Notes: a model not told the origin generated them from the letters alone. A stretch of 7,836 bases of DNA from an uncultured Enhydrobacter sp. (GCA_946222995.1 CAMIOS010000047.1:1-7836), one strand, 5' to 3'. Shown: positions 1-5,200, numbered from the stretch's first letter. Made by a program: numbers and translations.

Positions 1-110
1 GAGATTGAAACTATCCGCTAATTTGTTAGGCTCATATAATTTGTGTTCCCATTTCATTTCTTGCCATTGTCTCTTTCAGTAAACGAAGCAAAATCTAAAT
101 ATTCAGGCAT
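1..110 (-). pseudogene. 5' end of an unidentified third operon gene, frame broken, cut by window edge
   Basis: An ATG at 110-108 on the minus strand has a good ribosome binding site (AGGA, 7 bases upstream). It lies about 34 bases after the stop of the restored FtsZ-like frame, so it reads as the next gene of the PP2C operon. It begins MPEYLDFASFTE, then reaches a TGA after 18 codons. One reading frame over, the sequence stays open to the window edge and reads naturally (WQEMKWEHKLYEPNKLADS). Restoring one base in the T run at 74-76 joins the two parts. I do not recognise the family from about 37 residues. A kinase partner for the phosphatase would fit the context, but nothing visible supports it. 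The break may be a real mutation or an assembly indel. Confidence 0.45.
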
Positions 111-144
111 AATAATTTCCTGTTTTTTTAAATGGTTTAGTGAG

Positions 145-312
145 TTAACTTTCACTTTTATTCCTTTGCTGTGGTCGTCTGAGATACTCTTTAATTGAGT
201 TGCCTGCTCTTTGAGTTGGATTAGTGGTTTTCATCGGTATATCGTCTTCTATAATAACTGGCTCAATATCGTCTTCTTTATCGGATAGTTGGATGATAGT
301 CTCTGTAGTTTT
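145..312 (-). other. Continuation of the FtsZ-like gene in a shifted frame (acidic linker and FtsZ-tail-like peptide)
   Basis: After Lys140 of the FtsZ-like protein, adding one A to the minus-strand A run (T run 309-312 on the plus strand) keeps the frame open to a TAA at 147-145 and gives a 194-residue protein. The extra part has a coding look: an acidic stretch (LSDKEDDIEPVIIEDD), a polar linker, then SIKEYLRRPQQ near the end. FtsZ proteins end in a flexible linker and a peptide of the type DIPAFLRKQ that binds FtsA and ZipA; the pattern I-x-x-aromatic-L-R-[KR] is shared. The following gene starts about 34 bases after this stop, better operon spacing than after the stop at 249. This may be a sequencing indel, a true frameshift, or programmed slippage. 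The run of four is short for slippage. Confidence 0.5.
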
Positions 313-728
313 GAGATAAACTGTTCACATGCAAAAGTCACGCAATTTTCACCACCTGCTACACCATGTAAAAATTCAATATTTTTGTTACCAGAAATTG
401 CCCATTTTACTTCGTCCCAACTCATACCAATGATGCCACCACCGCTATGTAGTAGTTGAAATGCTTGCATAACTAAAGGCACTTCATTTGGTGAACACAA
501 GATGACATTATCCGCAAGTTTTAGGCAATCATAATCTTTATTCGTGGTAGTAATTGCAATCAAGCATTCCGTTTGCGTTTTTTGTCGATAGCGTTGTAAA
601 TCCGCCATATCAATGTCATCACTTACCACAAAGAAAGTGGCTTCATTTTTACTATTCGCGACTTTGTACGTTTCATATTTATTGATTTGTATAGTGACAC
701 TAGCAAGTACTGGCGAATTATTTGCCAT
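249..728 (-). CDS. FtsZ/tubulin-like protein lacking the GTPase half
   Basis: A 159-residue protein starting 20 bases after the PP2C stop, preceded by AAGGA-type ribosome binding sequences. From memory of E. coli FtsZ, it follows the later part of FtsZ in order. TFFVVSD (31-37) sits where FtsZ has LTVAVVT, and ECLIAI (54-59) where FtsZ has DSLITI. GGGIIGMSWDEVKWAI (96-111) matches PGLMNVDFADVRTVM, and GVAGGEN (122-128) matches GVASGED. FACEQFI (132-138) matches the following helix EAAEMAI. The 44 residues from about 95 to 138 align without gaps at roughly one quarter identity. The FtsZ nucleotide-binding N-terminal half with its GGGTGTG signature is absent, so it should not be a GTPase by itself. 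The last 19 residues look out of frame: a one-base shift near 309-312 opens a longer tail. Likely cytoplasmic, possibly binding FtsZ or a related filament. The family match is fairly convincing; the function is inference. Confidence 0.6.
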   Translation of the reverse strand: MANNSPVLASVTIQINKYETYKVANSKNEATFFVVSDDIDMADLQRYRQKTQTECLIAITTTNKDYDCLKLADNVILCSPNEVPLVMQAFQLLHSGGGIIGMSWDEVKWAISGNKNIEFLHGVAGGENCVTFACEQFISKLQRLSSNYPIKKTILSQLL

Positions 729-748
729 GTTCCTTAATCCTTTTTGCG

Positions 749-1594
749 TTATTGCGACTCAAACCTAACTAAAATTGCGGTTGCATTATCATAAGCACGC
801 CCTTCAGAGGCATAAATCTGTTTGCATAGCTGCTTTAGCCAGTTTTGCAAATCAGTCGTTTCATCAATACCTTGCCACTCATCGCAAGATACCAAATCAT
901 GCACGCCGTCGGTACAAACAACCAAGCAATCGCCAGATGACACCGCCAACGTTTGACTCTCGTAAGCAGGCATTGGATTGTTGTCTAAATCACTATCAGC
1001 AATCAAACAATCAGTTAACGCATACATAGGACTTGCCATACCGTCTTGGTTATATTCGCCAAAGTCGGCTTGGCGGTTTTCCATTGCGGCTTGTTCATCT
1101 ACCAGTTGATTCAGCAAATTATGATCACGAGTGATACATCGCCATGTTTTTGTCATAGCTGAAAAATGATAGACACGACTATCACCAATATGTTTGATAA
1201 CCACAGATGAATTGGACTGGTTGTCCTTTGCAAACGTTCGATAGACCAAAGCAAGCGTCGCGGATGCCCCATAATAACGTTTTGGCAAGGTTGCCACTTT
1301 CTCATAGATTTTTGAAATATCTATGACAGCCGATTGATTAGGATTATCTAGGTAAGTTTGCCACAATTGTTTGACCGTATTCATCGCTTTAAGGCTAGCA
1401 ACTTGCGAAAAATCGGACTGTGAGACACCATCGGATATCGCAACACAAAAGGCGTCATCACAATGGCGAATAGGTGTTATACCAAGCGCTTCTTGGTAAT
1501 AATCATCGACAAAGAAAAATGCATCTTGCTGCAAGCGGTTGCTGGCATTGCCTTGAAAGGTCATCGCACAAATCGTAGTGGAGAGTCTGGTCAT
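749..1594 (-). CDS. PP2C-family serine/threonine protein phosphatase
   Basis: A 281-residue cytoplasmic protein that removes phosphate from serine or threonine using two metal ions. The PP2C motifs appear in order: RLQQD (20-24, the usual R..NQD), AISDGVS (52-58, metal-binding Asp55), ASATLALVY (110-118, the GTTA position), IKHIGDSRVY (133-142), TRDHNL, CTDGVHDLV (227-235, metal-binding Asp229) and YDNATAILV (268-276, metal-binding Asp269). Length and motif spacing fit the compact bacterial PP2C (Stp-like) family, with no membrane segment or extra domain. The first gene of the operon, its stop is 20 bases before the FtsZ-like start. The ribosome binding site is weak, but the ATG sits at the expected domain edge. 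PP2C genes often accompany TerD/VWA proteins and kinases in Ter-type stress systems, and a TerD-VWA gene lies about 1.6 kb away. The substrate is unknown; a phosphorylated Ter, FtsZ-like or ParA partner is inference. Confidence 0.9.
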   Translation of the reverse strand: MTRLSTTICAMTFQGNASNRLQQDAFFFVDDYYQEALGITPIRHCDDAFCVAISDGVSQSDFSQVASLKAMNTVKQLWQTYLDNPNQSAVIDISKIYEKVATLPKRYYGASATLALVYRTFAKDNQSNSSVVIKHIGDSRVYHFSAMTKTWRCITRDHNLLNQLVDEQAAMENRQADFGEYNQDGMASPMYALTDCLIADSDLDNNPMPAYESQTLAVSSGDCLVVCTDGVHDLVSCDEWQGIDETTDLQNWLKQLCKQIYASEGRAYDNATAILVRFESQ

Positions 1595-1781
1595 ATCACA
1601 AGTCGAGTAAAAAGGTTAATCTGATTATAACCATAAAGTTAGAAAAATATATGCTAGGTTTCTTTATTCGATATAGTCTGTATTTTGATACATTTTATAA
1701 TCAACAAAATATGTGAAAAAGCTTACCTGTGCCTTTCTTATTTAATTTCTACTACATGAGAAAAATACCAAATACGCCTAA

Positions 1782-1809
1782 TTGACTTCGATTCTGAATG
1801 CACTATAAT
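1782..1809 (+). promoter_or_regulatory. Sigma70-type promoter of the parA-like operon
   Basis: TTGACT at 1782-1787 and a perfect TATAAT at 1804-1809, separated by 16 bases. Transcription would start near 1816, giving a leader of about 70 bases before the ATG at 1886. This is the best promoter match in the window. Confidence 0.75.
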
Positions 1810-1873
1810 CAATACTAATAAAAAACTAGTTAACCATTAAATAAGTTATCATTTAGTTCTAAATCAATAGTAA
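1807..1873 (+). repeat. Direct repeat AATCAATA[C/G]TAA flanking the parA leader
   Basis: AATCAATACTAA (1807-1818, overlapping the -10 box) recurs as AATCAATAGTAA (1862-1873, just before the start codon), 11 of 12 bases identical and 55 bases apart. Between them lies the 8-base palindrome AACTAGTT (1825-1832) and loosely repeated AGTT boxes (1828, 1844, 1855). RHH proteins of partition pairs bind repeated short boxes in their own promoter, so this is a candidate operator or centromere-like site. AT-rich DNA yields chance repeats, so support is modest. Confidence 0.35.
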
Positions 1874-1885
1874 ATTAGGCTCATT

Positions 1886-2515
1886 ATGATTATTTTGTTA
1901 GGTAGTCAAAAAGGTGGCTGTGGCAAATCCACCATCGCCATCAATATTGCGTGTAGCTTAGCAAACCTTGGTAAAGATGTGGTTTTGGTGGATGCTGATC
2001 CACAACAAAGTTCCGCAAATTGGGTGAGAGATCGAGATGAAACCAATCTAGCGAAAGTACACTGTGTCCAACGATACGGTGATATCAAAAGTACCCTTAA
2101 AGATCTAAATCAGCGTTATGCGTATGTTGTGGTCGATGTGGCAGGACATGATAGTAAAGAGCTACGGACTGCTATGCTCGTAGCGGATAAACTCATCGTG
2201 CCTTTTAAACCATCACAGCTGGATTTAGATACCCTACCTCATTTAACCGAAGTAATCGATCAGGCGCTTAGCTTTAACGAACAACTGCAATGTTTTGGGA
2301 TATTAACCCTAGCACCGACCAACCGCGCGAATAAAGAAGTTGTTCAAGCCAAAGAATACTTAAGTGATTTCCCAGTTTTGAAACCGTTAACAACCATTAT
2401 TCACGAGCGTAAAATCTATCGTGATGTGCTTGCCGAAGGTAAAGGCGTGATAGAGGCAACTAACGCCAAAGCCCGTACTGAGTTTGATGCATTGATGAAG
2501 GAGTTAACGCTATGA
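1886..2515 (+). CDS. ParA/ParF-family partition ATPase
   Basis: A 209-residue MinD/ParA-superfamily ATPase. The deviant Walker A motif KGGCGKST (9-16) carries the signature lysine Lys9 as well as Lys14. VDADPQQSSANW follows as the A' motif, and VVVDVAGHDS is the Walker B region. The length, with no N-terminal helix-turn-helix, is that of the short type Ib ParA proteins such as ParF, which polymerise or form gradients on DNA with ATP to separate plasmids or position cargo. The start has an AGG six bases upstream and lies about 70 bases after a strong promoter. The stop overlaps the next start (ATGA), as expected for translational coupling with its small DNA-binding partner. It may belong to a plasmid, an integrated element or a chromosomal positioning system. 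The nearby Ter-like and FtsZ-like genes suggest the last is possible, but that is inference. Confidence 0.9.
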   Translation: MIILLGSQKGGCGKSTIAINIACSLANLGKDVVLVDADPQQSSANWVRDRDETNLAKVHCVQRYGDIKSTLKDLNQRYAYVVVDVAGHDSKELRTAMLVADKLIVPFKPSQLDLDTLPHLTEVIDQALSFNEQLQCFGILTLAPTNRANKEVVQAKEYLSDFPVLKPLTTIIHERKIYRDVLAEGKGVIEATNAKARTEFDALMKELTL

Positions 2516-2757
2516 TTAAACGTCGTACCCCAACAACCACTTTGACGGAAGATGATTTTGTCAATGGCGTGACTATTGATCATTCAAATGAAACAACAAA
2601 ACCAGATCCCAAAGCGCCCCGAAAATTTAAGTCACATACCTTGCCTTTAAATGAGTATGAGTATAATTTGTTGGTTGAGCTAGCAGATAAATATGGTCAG
2701 ACACACAGTGGAATAATTCGCTATGCACTTAAGCAATTAGCATTAAATAACAACTAA
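2512..2757 (+). CDS. Small ribbon-helix-helix DNA-binding protein (ParG-like partner of ParA)
   Basis: An 81-residue protein whose ATG overlaps the parA-like stop by four bases. The N-terminal half (1-40) is polar and basic with no predicted fold (KRR near the start, APRKFK near the end). The C-terminal half reads as a ribbon-helix-helix: a short strand around KSHTLPL, helix 1 from about NEYEYNLLVELADKYG, and helix 2 from HSGIIRYALKQLAL. This two-part plan and the size closely resemble ParG (76 residues), whose flexible tail stimulates ParF and whose RHH dimer binds the partition site and represses the operon. It therefore probably acts as centromere-binding adaptor and autorepressor. A CopG-type repressor or antitoxin fold is the alternative, but no toxin gene is adjacent. 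No terminator is visible downstream. Confidence 0.75.
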   Translation: MIKRRTPTTTLTEDDFVNGVTIDHSNETTKPDPKAPRKFKSHTLPLNEYEYNLLVELADKYGQTHSGIIRYALKQLALNNN

Positions 2758-2814
2758 ATTAGAACTATATTGGTTTTTATTTGGTAGGCAATTAATTCTA
2801 TCATTGAATTTATA

Positions 2815-2837
2815 GGTTATTGATTAGCTAGATAACC
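2815..2837. repeat. Short inverted repeat downstream of the RHH gene
   Basis: GGTTAT (2815-2820) pairs with ATAACC (2832-2837) around an 11-base loop. There is no T run after it, so a terminator role is doubtful. Confidence 0.25.
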
Positions 2838-3066
2838 GCAATAAAATAGGTGCTGCAGGCGGTTCGGGTTTTGGATGAATGACATTTTTACCAGCGAAAC
2901 TGACTAGCGGCTATCAGTTAGTAAGTGCAGTGAGTCATCATGAGCAAATTATTCAGAAAGCAGATTTAGTCATTACAGGCGAAAGGAAGATAGATTTTCA
3001 AACGTCCATGGCTAAAGTTGCATCAGGTGTTCTTTCATTTGTTAAAGTAATCCATGTACTTATTAT

Positions 3067-3080
3067 CGCCATTTATGGCG
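3067..3080. repeat. Short palindrome CGCCAT/ATGGCG
   Basis: CGCCAT and ATGGCG separated by two bases, at the end of the glycerate kinase remnant and 14 bases before a longer inverted repeat that reuses GCGCCATTT. Possibly part of a regulatory region for the Ter gene, or chance. Confidence 0.3.
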
Positions 3081-3093
3081 TAGCTGTAATACC

Positions 3094-3118
3094 AATATGC
3101 GCCATTTTTACGCATATT
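3094..3118. promoter_or_regulatory. 8+8 bp perfect inverted repeat upstream of the terF-like gene (candidate operator)
   Basis: AATATGCG (3094-3101) and CGCATATT (3111-3118) around nine bases, about 80 bases before the start codon. The symmetry and spacing suit a dimeric regulator. No T run follows, so it is not a terminator. A TATAAC at 3154-3159 between it and the gene could be a -10 box, but no good -35 is visible. Confidence 0.4.
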
Positions 3119-3196
3119 ACCCACTCATAATAAAATTTATGTAACCTTGTGCCTATAACATAACAATAAACAATAACTATCGACAAGGATTTAGAG

Positions 3197-4495
3197 ATGC
3201 AACTTATCCGTGGACAAAAACTTAAATTATCAGATGTATTAGCCAATCAGTTAATTTTTAGCTTAACAACTACCCCACCAATCAATTTAAACTTAGACAT
3301 TGCACTGTTTGGTTTAGACAATCAAGGTAAGCTTAGCAACGAAGCTTACATGATATTTTACAACCAACCCCAAAGCCCCTGTGGCAGCCTAAAGCTTAGC
3401 CAAAATAATAGTCAACAAGTCAGCTTTGATGTCAACCTAGCGACTTTAAATCCGCAAATTGAGCGCTTGGTATTAACCTTAACCATTGATGGCCATCAAA
3501 CCATGGCGCAGTTACCAGCCATGACAATCGACTTGCAATCTCAGCAGCAAACGGTAGCAAGCTTTCCAATTGACGGTGGTATGTTTCAACAAGAAAAGGC
3601 GTTAATGGCACTTGAGCTATATAAGAAAGACAATATCTGGCGTATGAGTGCCGTTGGACAAGGTTTTAATGGTGGATTGGCAGCCTTAATTAAGCATTTT
3701 GGTGGTGAAGTGGCTGAAGAAGCGCCTATCCAAGCCGCACCAACTGCGCCAATTACCCCACCATTATCTAAAATTGATTTAAAAAAGAAAATTTCGCTAG
3801 AAAAGGCGGAGAAAACAGGTAATGCCAGTATCATTGACCTAACCAAAAAGTCACTGGTACAACTAGAAAAGAAAAACCTACTTGATGTACAAGCACGTGT
3901 GGCTTTAGTGCTAGATGCTTCAGGCTCAATGAACCATCAATATCATAATGGCGATGTGCAAAAAGTGGTTGATCGCCTTATGCCACTGGCAATTAACTTT
4001 GACAATGATGGCAGCTTTGAATGTTGGGCATTTGCTCAATATACCACGCAGCTTGATGATGTGACCTTAAGCAATGTCAATCAATTTATTGAAACAACCA
4101 AGCGCGGTTGGCGCAATTGGCAGGTAGGCGCAAGAATCAATGAAGAAATACCAGCGATTGAAGCAGTGATTAATTACTATCAGCAGTTTAACGATGGTGT
4201 CCCTGTGTATGTGTTATTTATTTCTGACGGTGGTGTGGGCAGTGGCCGGCAAATGCAAAAGGTTTTAACGCAGGCAGCGATGCTACCCATTTTTTGGCAG
4301 TTTGTTGGGATTGGCGGTCGCAATTATGGGGTGCTTGAAAAACTCGATGATATGACAGGTCGTATTGTTGATAATTGCAATTTTTTCGCGTTAGATCGTA
4401 TTACCAGTATCAGCGATGAGCGCTTGTATGAGCTACTTTTAGAAGAGTTCCCCAGTTGGTTAAATGAGGCTAAATCCAAAAGAATCATTGGATAG
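3197..4495 (+). CDS. terF: TerF-like protein: TerD domain fused to a von Willebrand A domain
   Basis: A 432-residue cytoplasmic protein with AAGGAT seven bases before its ATG. Residues 1-175 are a TerD domain: IRGQKLKLSDV at the start, LDIALFGLD (33-41), AYMIFYNQPQSPCGS (50-64), LALELYK-like MALELYKKDNIWRMSAVGQ and GFNGGLAALIKHFGGEV. A charged, Ala/Pro-rich linker follows (about 176-232). The VWA domain (about 233-420) has the metal-site motif DASGSM (240-245) and LFISDGGV with Asp344. This TerD-VWA arrangement is that of TerF of tellurite and stress resistance clusters, thought to assemble membrane-associated complexes. The acidic calcium-binding loop of TerD proteins (GDGDDE type) is replaced by an uncharged stretch (SQNNSQQVSF), so calcium binding may be lost. 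No other ter genes are visible. The PP2C phosphatase across the partition genes is the likely functional partner. Confidence 0.88.
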   Translation: MQLIRGQKLKLSDVLANQLIFSLTTTPPINLNLDIALFGLDNQGKLSNEAYMIFYNQPQSPCGSLKLSQNNSQQVSFDVNLATLNPQIERLVLTLTIDGHQTMAQLPAMTIDLQSQQQTVASFPIDGGMFQQEKALMALELYKKDNIWRMSAVGQGFNGGLAALIKHFGGEVAEEAPIQAAPTAPITPPLSKIDLKKKISLEKAEKTGNASIIDLTKKSLVQLEKKNLLDVQARVALVLDASGSMNHQYHNGDVQKVVDRLMPLAINFDNDGSFECWAFAQYTTQLDDVTLSNVNQFIETTKRGWRNWQVGARINEEIPAIEAVINYYQQFNDGVPVYVLFISDGGVGSGRQMQKVLTQAAMLPIFWQFVGIGGRNYGVLEKLDDMTGRIVDNCNFFALDRITSISDERLYELLLEEFPSWLNEAKSKRIIG

Positions 4496-4521
4496 CATTC
4501 TACTCACTAAACCTATTATCT

Positions 4522-4558
4522 CCAATTGTTAAGCAATTTAAAGCTTATCAATAATTGG
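4522..4558. repeat. Imperfect hairpin after the terF-like gene
   Basis: CCAATT (4522-4527) pairs with AATTGG (4553-4558), and TAAGC (4530-4534) with GCTTA (4543-4547), with an uneven internal loop. It lies 27 bases after the terF stop and beside the stop of the decayed minus-strand gene. It could slow transcription in both directions, but it lacks a GC-rich stem and T tract. Confidence 0.3.
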
Positions 4559-4788
4559 TTTGCAGCATCATATTCCACCAATTTTCCTGTCTATCCGCCC
4601 GATTATTATCCGTTAGCCAACCTTTCAACGGTTTGGCTAACGCTAGCTGATTTTCGATCAGTTGCCAACGCTGTCCATTGATATAGTAAAAAAAAGCACT
4701 CATCTTTTTGCTGTGTCCCACTGCCATACTTAAAAGGTGTGTAGAAAACTCTATCAGGTTTTAAGACACCTGTAACATCAACTTTGAG
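4548..4788 (-). pseudogene. Decayed minus-strand gene fragment, unknown family
   Basis: Two overlapping minus-strand frames fit together as one protein. From 4788 the frame reads LKVDVTGVLKPDRVFYTP, continues with FKYGSGTQQKDEC, and after an eight-base A run on the plus strand (4688-4695) continues one frame over as YYINGQRWQLIENQ through NRADRQENWWNMMLQTNY to a TGA at 4550-4548. Removing one base from the run gives an unbroken 81-codon stretch with natural composition. Upstream, beyond a TGA at 4791-4789, the same frame continues as EQVTVKIK before another stop, so the gene was longer. The second half alone could start at ATG 4727 or 4703 (59 or 51 residues), but neither has a good ribosome binding site. 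I do not recognise the protein. It reads as the C-terminal remnant of an inactivated gene. Confidence 0.45.
4611..4642. repeat. 10 bp perfect inverted repeat (hairpin)
   Basis: CGTTAGCCAA (4611-4620) and TTGGCTAACG (4633-4642) around 12 bases, with CC/GG adding two pairs past a one-base bulge. No T run follows on either strand. It lies inside the decayed minus-strand gene, where it encodes part of LAKPLKGWLT, so it may be coincidental or a leftover of a mobile element. Confidence 0.4.
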
Positions 4789-5008
4789 TCATTTAATTTT
4801 TACTGTAACTTGCTCATTAAACTATGCTACTAAAAGCATGTTTAGTCGCAAATCTTACCCCTATCCATCGTTCATCATCCATTCACATAACTGTCATCTC
4901 ATCGACATTTCTATTAGCTAGGATTTAGCCCTGTTTTAATTTTCAGTGATAACTGCTTAAAAATTAAAATAAATTTTAATAAATGTCCATTGCTTATGAG
5001 GAACGTCT
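4789..5008. other. Upstream region of the lipoprotein-phospholipase operon
   Basis: AT-rich, no ORF I would defend. A weak promoter candidate (TTTACT, 18 bases, TATGCT, near 4800-4830) and the competing inverted repeats described separately (4934-4980) are the only structure. The promoter of the operon is expected here but cannot be placed with confidence. Confidence 0.3.
4934..4980 (+). promoter_or_regulatory. Two mutually exclusive AT-rich hairpins before the lipoprotein gene
   Basis: TTTTAATTTTCAGT (4934-4947) pairs through a GATA loop with ACTG (4952-4955) and, after a four-base bulge, AAAATTAAAA (4960-4969). The same segment also forms ATTAAAAT/ATTTTAAT (4963-4970 with 4973-4980). The two structures exclude each other and end 28 bases before the start codon. 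This could be a leader switch, a regulator site, or just AT-rich promoter DNA. Confidence 0.35.
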
Positions 5009-5161
5009 ATGCCGACCCGTCCATCCACGCCTATGTCATTTTGCTTACTTGTTAGCATGATTGCTGCATTGTCGCTTACTGCCTGTAATAACGATAACAA
5101 TTCATCAAGCAACACCAACTCTGCTAAAAAACAGCCTGTCATGGACTGCGCCCCAAAATAG
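5009..5161 (+). CDS. Small lipoprotein of the phospholipase operon
   Basis: A 50-residue protein with a strong ribosome binding site (GAGGAA, five bases before the ATG). Its N-terminus is a lipoprotein signal: TR near the start, a hydrophobic core (FCLLVSMIAALSL) and the lipobox LTAC with Cys26 as the lipidated residue. The mature part is only about 25 residues: Asn/Ser-rich (NNDNNSSSNTNSAKK) then QPVMDCAPK with one further Cys47. Asn at position +2 after the cysteine would, by the usual Lol rule, favour the outer membrane. It ends 39 bases before the phospholipase start and shares its transcript. Function unknown. A surface anchor or small lipoprotein of the secreted enzyme operon is possible, and so is a lipoprotein truncated by the TAG. 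An alternative start at Met9 is possible, but the ribosome binding site favours the first ATG. Confidence 0.65.
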   Translation: MPTRPSTPMSFCLLVSMIAALSLTACNNDNNSSSNTNSAKKQPVMDCAPK

Positions 5162-5200
5162 CCACCCACTTTTATGCTTACAAATGCTTAAGGAGACATT

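Larger units (their letters stand above)
1595..1885. promoter_or_regulatory. Divergent intergenic region between the phosphatase operon and the parA-like gene
   Basis: Very AT-rich stretch of 291 bases separating two divergent operons; no ORF of note. It holds a strong rightward promoter (described separately), a TATAAT on the minus strand at 1629-1624 that could serve as the -10 of the phosphatase gene but lacks a good -35, and a near-identical 12-base repeat (1807-1818 and 1862-1873) flanking the leader of the parA-like gene. A divergent layout allows shared control, for example by the small RHH protein. Confidence 0.5.
2846..3130 (+). pseudogene. Remnant of a glycerate kinase gene (C-terminal part)
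   Basis: The frame reads IGAAGGSGFG, then an in-frame TGA (2876-2878), then MTFLPAKLTSGYQLVS and QKADLVITGERKIDFQTS, ending near VLIIAIYG. Glycerate kinases of the GlxK/GarK family carry GAGAAGGLGFGLMAFLGAKL, DLVITGEGRID.QT and a later VIAIAG, in that order and spacing, so the match is clear. Only about 80 of roughly 380 residues remain. The TGA replaces the leucine or alanine codon after GFG, the conserved second glycine of GEG is Arg, and the last 18 or so residues before the stop at 3130 are unrelated to the family. The ATG at 2879 is an internal methionine with no ribosome binding site. The piece is dead DNA, probably left by a recombination that joined the partition genes to the Ter gene. 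Confidence 0.75.

Noticed and set aside
1614..1632. GGTTA/TAACC hairpin near the phosphatase start as an operator
   Set aside because: Five-base arms in very AT-rich DNA; not distinguishable from chance.
2512..2757. Antitoxin of a toxin-antitoxin pair
   Set aside because: The RHH fold would fit, but the overlapping neighbour is a ParA ATPase and no toxin-like gene is adjacent.
2879..3130. An intact 83-residue gene
   Set aside because: Its ATG is an internal methionine just after a nonsense codon in a glycerate kinase frame, without a ribosome binding site, and the family motifs continue upstream of the stop.
4548..4727. Free-standing 59-residue (or 51-residue) minus-strand gene
   Set aside because: No ribosome binding site at either ATG, and the preceding reading frame joins it naturally across an A run, so it is better explained as the tail of a decayed gene.
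4957..5169. Minus-strand 70-residue ORF opposite the lipoprotein gene
   Set aside because: Antisense to a gene with a clear lipobox and ribosome binding site; no domain and no start signal.
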